A program made the translations under genes and the position numbers. DNA of 64,000 nucleotides from positions 186,001-250,000 of the forward strand of contig NZ_JANHKP010000009.1 of NCBI RefSeq assembly GCF_024497955.1. The letters run 5' to 3'. Positions 55,964 to 64,000 of the stretch are shown here, one piece after another. Below the pieces are notes generated by a model, which was not told the DNA's origin, did not search any database, and saw only the letters and a list, made by a program, of their open reading frames with translations. The DNA is from Streptomyces sp. C10-9-1 (lineage in GTDB: Bacteria; Actinomycetota; Actinomycetes; Streptomycetales; Streptomycetaceae). Position 1 is the first letter of the stretch. Each line of letters opens with the position of its first letter.

Positions 55964-56731
55964 TCAGCCGTCCGCCTTCAGCCGGTCGAGCAGGGCGCGC
56001 ACGTCATCGACCAGGTCGCCCTCCAGCCGGGAGACGTCCAGGAGCGGCTCGCCCGTGCCGTAGTCGATGTCGCCGGAGAGGACGAGGCGGACCTCCGCCT
56101 GGCCGTCCAGCACGTCCAGGGTGATCTCCGAGGCCCCCGCCACCACGAAGGCCCGTTCGCCCGGACCGTCGAGTTCGCGCACCTCCGTGCCCGGTTCCCA
56201 CATCTCGTGCCGGGCGCGGACCGTCGACTCGAACTCCGGCTCGGGGTCGAGGCCCTTGTGGAGGATGTAGGAGACGTACAGGGTGGGCATCGAGCCGAGC
56301 TCGTTCCCCTCCTCGTCCACGGGGACCTCGTAGCCGACGGGGCGCAGGGACCGGATGCAGCTGGCCTCGTCGCGCGCCACATGGCTGAAGGACTCCGACT
56401 GGCCGCGGTCCTCGAAGGGGCCGACGGCCTCGCGGATGCCCGCGAGCTCGGTGCGCTCGCACAGGTCCTCCACCGCCCGGTAGGCGCCGGGGTCGAGGGC
56501 CAGACGCTGGTAGGCGGTGAGCCCCACGGCCCACAGCGCGGAGGCGGCCAGGGCACCGCCGAACGCCCACCACCAGGCCGGACGCCGCCGGAGACCGCCC
56601 GGCGCCCCGGCGCCCCCGGTGACCGTGTCCCCGGCGTCCGGCTCCGGGGGACGTCCCGGGCCGACGGCACCCGGCCGGTCGCCGGGGCGCTCGAAGGGCT
56701 CGTCCCCCACGAGTTCGGGCTCGGAGATCAC
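55964..56731 (-). CDS. Hypothetical single-pass membrane protein
   Basis: 255 residues from GTG 56731, overlapping the upstream AI-2E-type gene by 4 bp (GTGA). A 55-residue cytoplasmic Pro/Gly-rich part and a helix (WWWAFGGALAASALWAVGL) precede an extracytoplasmic domain with two cysteines (DLCERTE, EASCIRSL). I do not recognise the family. Coupling suggests it works with the permease. Confidence 0.65.
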   Translation of the reverse strand: MISEPELVGDEPFERPGDRPGAVGPGRPPEPDAGDTVTGGAGAPGGLRRRPAWWWAFGGALAASALWAVGLTAYQRLALDPGAYRAVEDLCERTELAGIREAVGPFEDRGQSESFSHVARDEASCIRSLRPVGYEVPVDEEGNELGSMPTLYVSYILHKGLDPEPEFESTVRARHEMWEPGTEVRELDGPGERAFVVAGASEITLDVLDGQAEVRLVLSGDIDYGTGEPLLDVSRLEGDLVDDVRALLDRLKADG

Positions 56732-58071
56732 GACTGCTCCTCCCCGCCGGAGCGGCGCTCCGCGCTCGGCGGCAGTACGGGGGCGGTGGCGAGGGCCGTC
56801 GCGCCGTGGGGCGGCGGGGCGAGCCTGGCCTCCTGCTCCTTGCTGTAGGCGCGCAGATAGCCGGCGACGGTGTTGGTGACCGCGACGAGCGGCACCGCCA
56901 CGACCGCCCCGCCGATGCCCGCGGTCAGCCCGCCCGCCGCCACCGCCAGCACCACCGCCAGCGGATGCACCCGTACGGCCCGTCCGAGGATGAACGGCTG
57001 GAGCACATGGCCCTCGATCTGCTGCACGGCCAGGACCACGACCAGCACCATCAGGGCCGTGAACACGCCCTGGGTCACCAGTGCCACGACCACCGCGAGT
57101 GCCCCGGAGATCACCGCGCCGACGAGCGGGATGAAGGCGAACAGGAAGATGAACACGGCCAGGGGAACGGCCATCGGCACGTCGAGGAACCAGATCCCGA
57201 GGCCGATGAAGATGGCGTCGATGAGCGCCACCAGCACGGTGCCGCGGACGTACGCGGTCAGGGTGCGCCACGCCCGGGGCCCGGCCCCCGCCACGCCGTG
57301 GCGCGCCTGCTCGGGGACCAGCCGGAGGGTCCACTCCCAGATGCGCCTGCCGTCGTAGAGCAGGAAGAGCGTGGAGAACATCGCCAGCAGTATCCCGGTG
57401 AGCACCTCGACCATCACGGTCACGCCCTGCAGCCCCGCGGAGGTGATCTCCTCGGTGTTGGTGCCGATGGTGTCGCTCAGGTTCTCGGCGATGTCGTTGA
57501 TCTGGCTCTCGGTTACATGGAAGGGACTGTCCAGCAGCCAGCGCTTGAGCTCGTCGATGCCGTCGCGGACGCGGGCCGAGAGCGTGTCCAGGTTCTCCAT
57601 GACCTGCCACACCACGAACCAGCCGACGAGGCCCATGATGACGAAGCCGAGGATCGCGGTGACGGCGGTGGCCAGGCCCCGCGGCAGCCCCGTGCGGCGC
57701 AGCCGGGCCACGGTCGGCTGGAGCATCGCCGTGACGAGCAGGGCGGCGACGAAGGCCAGCACCACGAGCTGGACCGCGCTGATGACCCGCATCAGCACCC
57801 AGAGGGTGCCCGCGAGGACGAGCAGCCGCCAGCCTGCCTCCGCGGCGACGCGGATGCCCCAGGGGATCGCGGCGACGGGGTCGGGGCGGGCCGCGACCAC
57901 GGGCGCGTAGGACGGCGGGGCGGGCACGCTCCCCCGGGTCTCCATCGCGGCGTCGGGCACCGGGGGCAGCTCGTCCTCGGCGACGGCCTCCCGGCGGCGC
58001 TCGTCCAGCCGCTCGCCCACCCGGGTGAGGCCCGCGCCCACGCGTCCGAGCCACCCTGGAACCTTCGACAT
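56728..58071 (-). CDS. AI-2E family transporter-like membrane protein
   Basis: 447 residues from ATG 58071. Eight or so hydrophobic segments are present, and the family core VPMAVPLAVFIFLFAFIPLVGAVISG (core FAFIPLVGAVISG) with VLQPFILGRAVRVHP is typical of the TqsA/YtvI (AI-2E) family. Members export signals or act as ion/proton antiporters, so the substrate is open. The N-terminal ~70 residues are a soluble extension. Confidence 0.88.
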   Translation of the reverse strand: MSKVPGWLGRVGAGLTRVGERLDERRREAVAEDELPPVPDAAMETRGSVPAPPSYAPVVAARPDPVAAIPWGIRVAAEAGWRLLVLAGTLWVLMRVISAVQLVVLAFVAALLVTAMLQPTVARLRRTGLPRGLATAVTAILGFVIMGLVGWFVVWQVMENLDTLSARVRDGIDELKRWLLDSPFHVTESQINDIAENLSDTIGTNTEEITSAGLQGVTVMVEVLTGILLAMFSTLFLLYDGRRIWEWTLRLVPEQARHGVAGAGPRAWRTLTAYVRGTVLVALIDAIFIGLGIWFLDVPMAVPLAVFIFLFAFIPLVGAVISGALAVVVALVTQGVFTALMVLVVVLAVQQIEGHVLQPFILGRAVRVHPLAVVLAVAAGGLTAGIGGAVVAVPLVAVTNTVAGYLRAYSKEQEARLAPPPHGATALATAPVLPPSAERRSGGEEQS

Positions 58072-58286
58072 GTTGCTCCCTCTTGTCCCCACCGCTCTCC
58101 CCCGCGCCCCGAAGGGCGGGGTGGTGCCCCCGCCGGGGAGTGACGGACCCCGACGGTACACGCACGGAGCCCCCCACCGAAGGACGGCGAGGGGCTCGGG
58201 AAGGTTGAGCGGCGGTACGGCTCCGGAGGGCCTGGTCCCCCGTCAGGCAGGGGTCCGCCCGCGGCGGCCCCTGCCCGGGGAGGCTC

Positions 58287-58994
58287 CTAGTACCAGTTGT
58301 TGGCCTGCCAGAAGGACCAGGCGCCGCACGGGCTGCCGTAGCGGCCGTCCATGTAGCTGAGGCCCCACTTGATCTGGGTGGCCGGGTTGGTCTGCCAGTC
58401 GGCGCCGGCCGAGGACATCTTGGAGCCCGGCAGGGCCTGCACCAGGCCGTAGGCACCCGAGGAGGGGTTCTGCGCCCGGTAGTTCCAGCTGGACTCGTGG
58501 CTCACGATGTTGCTGAAGCACTGGAACTGGTCGGCGGGGACCATCTGGCGGGCCATGGCCTGGACCTCGGCGACCGTGTAGGAGGCCTGGGCGGCGAAGC
58601 TGGTCGCGGAGCGGACCTCGTCGCGGCTGGCGCGCTCCTCGGCCTCCTTGCGCTCGCGCTCGGCCTTCTCCTCGGCGGCGGCTGCCTCGTCGGCGGCGGC
58701 CTTCTTCGCCTTGGCGGTCTTGGCGGCCTGGAGGCGGGCGGCCTCCTCGGCGGACTTCTTCGCGGTGGCGTCGGCGGCGGCGGCCTGGGCGTCGGCCTGC
58801 TGCGTCAGGGACGAGACCTGCACCTGGGCCTGCTGGCCCATGGGGATGTCCGCCAGGAGCGTCGCGTCCGCCGCGGTCGCCTCGAAGTCGTCCGAGGGCG
58901 CGGTGCTGCCTGACGCGACGCCGACGACGGCGCCGACGGTGGTGACCGCGGTCGCCGAGGCGACTGCGAATCCCCGGACCGAGATCCGGCTCAC
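58287..58994 (-). CDS. Secreted lytic-transglycosylase-like protein
   Basis: 235 residues from GTG 58994 (GGAAGG 7 nt upstream; longer frames exist). A signal sequence (about 1-30, GFAVASATAVTTVGAVVGV) is followed by an Ala/Lys/Glu-rich coiled coil (about 55-130) and a C-terminal SLT-like domain (HESSWNYRAQNPSSGAYGLVQ, NPATQIKWGLSYMDGRYGSP). The first Glu of HESSW is the probable catalytic acid. It likely cleaves peptidoglycan glycan strands. A weak hairpin (GAGCCCC/GGGGCTC, 58167-58197) lies downstream. Confidence 0.88.
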   Translation of the reverse strand: MSRISVRGFAVASATAVTTVGAVVGVASGSTAPSDDFEATAADATLLADIPMGQQAQVQVSSLTQQADAQAAAADATAKKSAEEAARLQAAKTAKAKKAAADEAAAAEEKAERERKEAEERASRDEVRSATSFAAQASYTVAEVQAMARQMVPADQFQCFSNIVSHESSWNYRAQNPSSGAYGLVQALPGSKMSSAGADWQTNPATQIKWGLSYMDGRYGSPCGAWSFWQANNWY

Positions 58995-59432
58995 ACGGTT
59001 TCCTTCCAGCAACGCCCGCATCGGTGACCTCGCGAGCGCGATCGTGCCCCTGACGCTGGCCTCCACCTGAACGGGTCACGGAGGCGCGGGCCCGGTGGGC
59101 GGCTCCGTTTCCGGAGTCGCCGCGTTGTGCTCGCGGGCGGCATGCGACGACATGTCTTGAGTTGTCTGTATGCGTGCACCACGGATGGTGCGGTTGGGTC
59201 GCATGCGGGGCCTGACGGAAGCAAGACTCTGCCGGAAGCCGACGGCGCAAGGCAATTCCCCGTTGCGTGGGAAAGGTCACACCCCGTTTGGGTCAGGGCT
59301 TTTGACGGAAAGGGCGCGCAGCGCGGCGCCGCCCGGCTACGCTTTCGCGCTTCGCCGGACGGCGCCAACTCCTTCAGCCCTTTTGTCCGATAAGCGGTTT
59401 CATGCCCGTCGGAGACCGGGGGACATCAGCGG
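58995..59432. other. 438-bp leader region upstream of the transglycosylase-like gene
   Basis: No gene supported. It holds the promoter of the minus-strand gene at 58287-58994 and the end region of phoH. Long leaders of cell-wall hydrolase genes in Streptomyces can hold a c-di-AMP riboswitch, but I could not find its conserved motifs here. I see no clear hairpin or operator. Confidence 0.3.
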
Positions 59433-60755
59433 TCAGACCCGTCCGTCCTCCAGCATTTCGGTCACCAGGGCGGCGATCTGGGAGCGCTCCGAGCGCGTCA
59501 GCGTGACGTGTGCGAAGAGCGGATGCCCCTTCAGCTTCTCGACCACGGCGACCACTCCGTCGTACCGCCCCACCCGGAGGTTGTCCCGCTGCGCGACATC
59601 GTGGGTCAGCACGACACGCGAGTTCGCCCCCACCCGCGACAGGACCGTCAGCAGGACGTTGCGCTCCAGCGACTGCGCCTCGTCGACGATGACGAAGGCG
59701 TCGTGCAGGGAGCGGCCCCGGATGTGGGTCAGCGGGAGCACCTCCAGCATGCCGCGGCCCAGCACCTCCTCGATGATCTCGCGCCCGGCCACGGCGGACA
59801 GCGTGTCGAACACCGCCTGCGCCCAGGGGCTCATCTTCTCGGCCTCGGTACCGGGCAGGTAGCCCAGGTCCTGGCCGCCCACCGCGTAGAGCGGGCGGAA
59901 GACCATCACCTTCTGGTGCTGACGGCGCTCCAGCACGGCCTCCAGCCCCGCGCACAGCGCGAGCGCCGACTTGCCGGTGCCGGCGCGGCCGCCGAGGGAG
60001 ACGATGCCGACCTCCTGGTCGAGCAGCAGGTCGAGTGCGATGCGCTGCTCGGCGCTGCGGCCGTGGATGCCGAAGGCCTCCCGGTCCCCGCGGACCAGGC
60101 GCACCGTCCCCTCCGGAGTGACCCGCCCCAGCGCCTTGCCCCGCTCCGAGGCCAGGACGAGCCCGGTGTGCACGGGCAGGTCGGCCGCCTCGGGGACGTA
60201 CAGGGTCTCCTCCGCGAACAGCAGGTCGACCTGCTCGCCGGAGAGCGGCAGTTCGGACATACCGGTCCAACCGGTGTCCGTGATCGCGAGTTCGGCCCGG
60301 TACTCCTCCGCGAGCAGCCCCACCGACGACGCCTTGATGCGCAGCGGCAGGTCCTTGGAGACGACGGTGACGTCGTACCCCTCGGCCTGGAGGTTGCGCG
60401 CGACGGCGAGGATCCGGGAGTCGTTGTCGCCGAGCCGGAAACCGGCCGGGAGCACCCCGGGATCGGAGTGGTTCAGCTCGACGCGGAGCGTGCCGCCGAG
60501 ATCGCCGATCGGGAGCGGTGCGTCGAGGCGGCCGTACCGGACGCGGAAGTCGTCGAGCAGGCGCAGCGCCTGCCGGGCGAAGTATCCGAGCTCCGGATGG
60601 TGCCTCTTGGCCTCCAGTTCCGTGATCACCACGATCGGCAGCACCACCTCGTGCTCGTCGAAGCGGCTCATGGCGTGCGGATCGGCCAGCAGGACGCTGG
60701 TGTCGAGAACGTAGGTGCGCCTGTCGGGCAGGCGGCGCTTAGTACTGTTCACCAC
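59433..60755 (-). CDS. PhoH-family protein with N-terminal PIN domain
   Basis: 440 residues from GTG 60755 (GTG 60752 also possible). The N-terminal PIN domain ([44 protein letters not shown]) precedes a PhoH ATPase with P-loop [13 protein letters not shown] and Walker [13 protein letters not shown]. Such PIN-PhoH proteins are ATP-dependent RNA helicase-nucleases. Its 5' end is far (603 bp) from uppS. Confidence 0.93.
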   Translation of the reverse strand: MVNSTKRRLPDRRTYVLDTSVLLADPHAMSRFDEHEVVLPIVVITELEAKRHHPELGYFARQALRLLDDFRVRYGRLDAPLPIGDLGGTLRVELNHSDPGVLPAGFRLGDNDSRILAVARNLQAEGYDVTVVSKDLPLRIKASSVGLLAEEYRAELAITDTGWTGMSELPLSGEQVDLLFAEETLYVPEAADLPVHTGLVLASERGKALGRVTPEGTVRLVRGDREAFGIHGRSAEQRIALDLLLDQEVGIVSLGGRAGTGKSALALCAGLEAVLERRQHQKVMVFRPLYAVGGQDLGYLPGTEAEKMSPWAQAVFDTLSAVAGREIIEEVLGRGMLEVLPLTHIRGRSLHDAFVIVDEAQSLERNVLLTVLSRVGANSRVVLTHDVAQRDNLRVGRYDGVVAVVEKLKGHPLFAHVTLTRSERSQIAALVTEMLEDGRV

Positions 60756-61358
60756 GGAAGGACGTACCCCCTCGGACGAGGTCGGGGTGCGACGGCGGGC
60801 GACCGCGTCGCGGACCATGGGTCCAGCCGCCGGAGCGGAGGACGGGCCGGGTGCGGGCCCGGTGCACGGGCCGGACACCGGCCCCTCCCGCGGGCCGCAC
60901 GGGCCCGGTGGTCCGTGCGGTGCGCGCACCGGCCGCGAGGGCCGGGGCAGTCCTCGGTGTGCAAAGGGCCTCCCGGGTGAGCGGTGTCGGCCGCTCACTG
61001 AGATACGACGTCCGTGGATCGGACGTCGACCTGGAAGTGGTATTCCCTCGAACAACTGCGGCCATGCCATGACACGTGTCGTCGCCCGGGTGAACACCGG
61101 ATGACACCCCTTCGGGCGGACCGGCGGCACCGCCCGCGCCGCCGCGCCCCGTCCCGCGCCCTTGCGGTGCCGGCACGGCGGAGCGGCCAGGTGGCGGGCG
61201 GTCCGGCGGGCGGCGCGGGGGGCGTCCCGCCCGGGCGGCGGACCCGGTGCGAGGCGGCCAGGCTCCGGGCCGCCGGGCCCGGGCGGCGCATCCGGGGCGC
61301 CGCGGGGCACGTCCCCGGCGCGGGGGCGGGCACCGGGGCGGGGCCCCGGGTCAGCCGG
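60756..61358. other. 603-bp spacer between phoH and uppS, no gene seen
   Basis: The frames here are shadows rich in Arg/Pro/Gly. The part at 61000-61070 is less GC-rich (TGGAAGTGGTATTCCCTCG) and probably holds the phoH promoter region; 61130-61350 is extremely GC-rich and simple in sequence. No RNA gene or clear operator was recognised. Confidence 0.4.
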
Positions 61359-62120
61359 TCAGCCGCCGTAGCGGCGGTGGCGTGCCGCGTAGTCCCGCAG
61401 GGCCCGCAGGAAGTCGACCTTCCGGAACGCGGGCCAGAAGACCTCGCAGAAGTAGTACTCGGAGTGGGCGCTCTGCCAGAGCATGAAACCGGACAGCCGC
61501 TGCTCGCCGCTGGTGCGGATCACCAGGTCCGGGTCGGGCTGTCCGCGGGTGTAGAGGTGCTCGGAGATCAGGTCGATGTCGACGGTCTCGGCGAGCGCCT
61601 CGAAGCTGGTGCCCTTGGCCGCGTGGTCCAGCAGCAGGGACCTGACGGCGTCGGCGATCTCCTGGCGCCCGCCGTACCCGACCGCGACGTTGACGAGTAT
61701 CCCGTCGATGCCGGAGGTGGCCTCCTCGGCCTCCTTCAGGACGGTCTGCGTCTCGGCGGGCAGCAGGTCGAGGGTGCCCACGTGATGCACGCGCCAGCGG
61801 CCGTCCGCCGCGAGGTTGCGGACCGTGTTCTCGATGATGCGCAGGAGCGGGGTGAGCTCCTCCGCGGGACGGTCGAAGTTGTCCGTGGACAGCAGCCACA
61901 GGGTGACGACCTCCACGTCGGTCTCGTCGCACCAGCCGAGCAGCTCGGAGATCTTGTCCGCACCCGCCTGGTGGCCCTGCGCCGCGGTGCCGCCCGACGC
62001 CTTGGCCCAGCGCCGGTTGCCGTCGAGGATCACACCGATGTGCTTGGGCACCTGGGCGTGGTCGAGGCGGCCCTCCACCCGGCGTGCGTAGAGCCCGTAC
62101 ACCAGGTCGCGCAGGTTCAC
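61359..62120 (-). CDS. uppS: cis-Isoprenyl diphosphate synthase (UPP synthase family)
   Basis: 253 residues from GTG 62120. The catalytic Asp is in HIGVILDGNRRWAKASG, and LSTDNFDRP, RTSGEQRLSGFMLWQ and EYYFCEVFWPAFRK are the remaining family blocks. It elongates farnesyl or geranyl diphosphate with IPP in cis to make the lipid carrier for cell-wall synthesis. Streptomyces often has a second copy; product length cannot be told from sequence. Confidence 0.93.
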   Translation of the reverse strand: MNLRDLVYGLYARRVEGRLDHAQVPKHIGVILDGNRRWAKASGGTAAQGHQAGADKISELLGWCDETDVEVVTLWLLSTDNFDRPAEELTPLLRIIENTVRNLAADGRWRVHHVGTLDLLPAETQTVLKEAEEATSGIDGILVNVAVGYGGRQEIADAVRSLLLDHAAKGTSFEALAETVDIDLISEHLYTRGQPDPDLVIRTSGEQRLSGFMLWQSAHSEYYFCEVFWPAFRKVDFLRALRDYAARHRRYGG

Positions 62121-62227
62121 TGTGGTTACACCCCTCGATACGGCAGTCCCCGAAGGCGCCACAGTACTGCGGCGGGGCCACGGGGGCCCAACCCGGTGTG
62201 TCACAAGTCCGTGATAGGGAGGGAAGC

Positions 62228-63265
62228 GTGACTCTCTCCCTCCACCACCTGCCCGCCGAGGACCGGTACGACGCCATGGAGTACCGGCGTGCCGGGCGCT
62301 CCGGGCTCAGGCTCCCCGCGATCTCGCTCGGCCTGTGGCACAACTTCGGCGGCGACCGGTCGCTGGAATCCCAGCGGGCGATCCTGCGCCGGGCCTTCGA
62401 CCTGGGTGTGACCCACTTCGACCTCGCGAACAACTACGGCCCTCCGCCCGGCTCGGCCGAGCGGAACTTCGGCACGATCCTCTCCCAGGACTTCGCCGCG
62501 TACCGCGACGAGCTGGTCGTCTCGACCAAGGCCGGCTACCTGATGCACCCGGGACCCTACGGCGAGTGGGGCTCCCGCAAGTACCTGCTGTCCTCCCTGG
62601 ACGCCTCGCTGGAGCGGATGGGCCTCGACTACGTCGACATCTTCTACTCGCACCGCTTCGACAAGGACACGCCGCTGGAGGAGACCATGGGGGCGCTGGC
62701 CTCCGCGGTGCACCAGGGCAAGGCCCTGTACGTGGGCGTCTCCTCCTACACCGCGGAGCAGACCGCCGAGGCGGCGCGGCTGCTGAGGGAGATGGGGGTG
62801 CCCGCCCTCATCCACCAGCCGTCCTACTCGATGATCAACCGGTGGATCGAGGACGACGCGCTGCTCGACACCCTGGAGGGGGCCGGGATGGGCTGCATCT
62901 CCTTCGTCCCGCTCGCCCAGGGGCTGCTCACGGGCAAGTACCTCAAGGGGATCCCGGAGGGCTCGCGCGCGGCCCAGGGGAAGTCCCTCGACCCGGATCT
63001 GCTCTCGGACGAGGTGCTGCGGCGGCTGCACGGGCTGAACGACATCGCCGCCCGCCGTGGGCAGACCCTGGCGCAGCTGGCGCTCACCTGGGTGCTGCGC
63101 GACCCCCGGATGACCTCCGCGCTGATCGGCGCCTCCCACGTGCGGCAGCTGGAGGAGAACGTGGCCGCCCTCTCGGGGCCGCCGCTCACGGACGCGGAGC
63201 TCTCGGAGATCGACGCCTTCGCCGTGGACACCGCCGGGACCAACATCTGGGCCGCCCGGGGCTGA
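62228..63265 (+). CDS. Aldo/keto reductase, glyceraldehyde-3-phosphate reductase-like
   Basis: 345 residues from GTG 62228 with GGGAGGGAA 5 nt upstream. The AKR tetrad is visible: Asp and Tyr in VTHFDLANNYGPPPGSAERNFG, Lys in VSTKAGYLMHPG, His in DIFYSHRFD. The GYLMHPGPYGEWGSRKYLLSS loop and C-terminal NADP region (LIGASHVRQLEEN) match the YghZ/Gpr group that reduces methylglyoxal and L-glyceraldehyde 3-phosphate. Confidence 0.93.
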   Translation: MTLSLHHLPAEDRYDAMEYRRAGRSGLRLPAISLGLWHNFGGDRSLESQRAILRRAFDLGVTHFDLANNYGPPPGSAERNFGTILSQDFAAYRDELVVSTKAGYLMHPGPYGEWGSRKYLLSSLDASLERMGLDYVDIFYSHRFDKDTPLEETMGALASAVHQGKALYVGVSSYTAEQTAEAARLLREMGVPALIHQPSYSMINRWIEDDALLDTLEGAGMGCISFVPLAQGLLTGKYLKGIPEGSRAAQGKSLDPDLLSDEVLRRLHGLNDIAARRGQTLAQLALTWVLRDPRMTSALIGASHVRQLEENVAALSGPPLTDAELSEIDAFAVDTAGTNIWAARG

Positions 63266-63296
63266 CCTCCGCCGCGGGGGGCGGCGACACGAAAAC

Positions 63297-63329
63297 GGGC
63301 CGGTCCGTGGGGGGGATACGGACCGGCCC
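63297..63329 (+). terminator. Hairpin terminator after the aldo/keto reductase
   Basis: Perfect 12-bp arms GGGCCGGTCCGT (63297-63308) and ACGGACCGGCCC (63318-63329), G-rich 9-base loop. Confidence 0.88.
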
Positions 63330-63527
63330 GAGGGGGGGTTTCCACCATAACCCTTCGTAAGGGCGGATGGGTGACCCGCCATGCCACAACCGCGCGTCGA
63401 ATTCGCGGCGGGGACGTCACGGAACCCGACCGGAACGGGAACAACCGGGTCAGCGGGCCGCCGGCCCCTCGGAGTCGTACCTCCGAAAGGGTGATACCCC
63501 GTCATGTGCGGTCCCTTGACGAACACG

Positions 63528-63540
63528 TGACGTAACGTCA
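63528..63540. promoter_or_regulatory. Palindrome upstream of the lipoprotein gene
   Basis: TGACGT-A-ACGTCA is a perfect 6-bp inverted repeat in the 383-bp spacer 63266-63648, 108 bp before the GTG at 63649, with CACGTG just upstream. It is a candidate operator. The rest of the spacer, apart from the terminator at 63297, shows nothing I recognise. Confidence 0.4.
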
Positions 63541-63648
63541 GCCGTCCGCGGGTCGCCCGACCCGGCGCCCCGGACGCCCCGGGGGCCGGAGGGCCGGCGG
63601 GGTGGTGGGAGAATCCCGGGGACCTGCCGGACGATCGAAAGGCACCCG

Positions 63649-64000
63649 GTGCGCACTCTCCCCACACGGCGTCTCCTCCCCGCGGCGGCCGTGCTGCTCC
63701 TCGCCACGGCGACCGGCTGCGGAGCGGGATCCGGCGACCCCGCGGACGGCGGGGCCGCGAACGGCTCGGCCGCCTCGCGGATCGAGGCGGTGAACAAGGC
63801 CATGCGGGAGACCTCGTTCACGGCCACGGGGACGACGACGGCCTTCGAGGGAGCAACGCAGCAGACCTGGTGGGACCCCGAGCAGGGCTTCCGGATGCGC
63901 ATCAGCGGCTCCACGCCGGAACACAACGGCGAGATGTACTGCAAGGACGGCACCAGCTACACCAGCGCCCCGCTCTTCGCCGCGATGCTCGCCCAGAAGG
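63649..64000 (+). CDS. Lipoprotein, N-terminal part (runs off the window)
   Basis: The GTG at 63649 follows GAAAGG by 6 nt. The translated start VRTLPTRRLLPAAAVLLLAT, then ATGCGAGSG, is a lipoprotein signal with the lipidated Cys about 24 residues in. The part after an Ala/Gly linker (RIEAVNKAMRETSFTATG, TTTAFEGATQQTWWDPEQG) looks like the LppX/LprG-type or related Streptomyces lipoproteins with a beta-rich domain. No stop codon is reached by base 64000. Confidence 0.8.
   Translation, partial: MRTLPTRRLLPAAAVLLLATATGCGAGSGDPADGGAANGSAASRIEAVNKAMRETSFTATGTTTAFEGATQQTWWDPEQGFRMRISGSTPEHNGEMYCKDGTSYTSAPLFAAMLAQK

Noticed and set aside
58995..59432. Possible c-di-AMP (ydaO) riboswitch upstream of the transglycosylase-like gene
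   Set aside because: I compared it from memory with the conserved ydaO motifs and could not find them; a covariance search would decide.

Overview
The window is high-GC actinobacterial chromosome and almost certainly comes from Streptomyces. Evidence: strong third-position GC bias, frequent GTG starts, a SARP/AfsR-type regulator, two gamma-butyrolactone-receptor-like TetR proteins, a WhiB-like protein, a rare TTA codon in a regulator-like gene, and a conserved core gene order (ychF, ppgK, ispH, xseAB, glpX, whiB-like, fumarases, catalase, PBP, oxyR-ahpCD, phoH, uppS) that I recall from Streptomyces chromosomes. No rRNA, tRNA or CRISPR array was seen.

Region 1 (about 1-23 kb) is an accessory block. 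A ten-gene minus-strand operon (11828 down to 1966) encodes an amino-group carrier protein system: a DRE-TIM homocitrate-synthase-like enzyme, a LysW-type carrier, a LysX-type ligase, a LysY-type reductase, a LysZ-type kinase, a class-I glutamine amidotransferase, a Glu/Leu-type dehydrogenase, an adenylate-forming ligase, a fold-I aminotransferase and an AraD1-like FAH-fold protein. A maleate-isomerase-like gene diverges from it. The kinase/reductase logic is that of LysW-dependent lysine/arginine synthesis. The usual release peptidase and class-III aminotransferase are not visible, and the carrier ends in Gln, not Glu. Regulators and exporters follow: a response regulator without its phospho-acceptor Asp, a catalytically dead IS701-transposase-like protein with a TTA codon, an MFS exporter, an SDR-like protein without YxxxK, a large SARP/ATPase/TPR regulator preceded by 11-bp direct repeats, and two butyrolactone-receptor-like repressors. 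I read this as an undescribed natural-product cluster built on a carrier protein; the product is unknown.

Region 2 (about 23.4-29.1 kb) looks like a small genomic island of lower GC. It holds a hypothetical double-CxxC protein, a RelB/RelE pair flanked by two related ~150-bp repeats, a CPCC-protein/HEAT-like/DUF6000-like trio reminiscent of immunity genes, an excalibur lipoprotein broken by one in-frame amber codon, a likely TnpB-element end remnant and a VapB/VapC-like pair. A short sequence at the 3' end of ychF recurs inside the island.

Region 3 (29.1-64 kb) is conserved core: GTPase YchF, polyphosphate glucokinase, IspH, an APC permease, exonuclease VII, a nitroreductase, GlpX, a WhiB-like protein, class I and class II fumarases around a secreted esterase-lectin, a stress phosphatase, catalase, a class A PBP, an SPFH protein coupled to an Arc-like protein, the OxyR/AhpC/AhpD peroxide module, an AI-2E-type permease, a lytic-transglycosylase-like protein, PhoH, UPP synthase, an aldo-keto reductase and the start of a lipoprotein gene. 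Strong GC-rich hairpin terminators separate most converging units.
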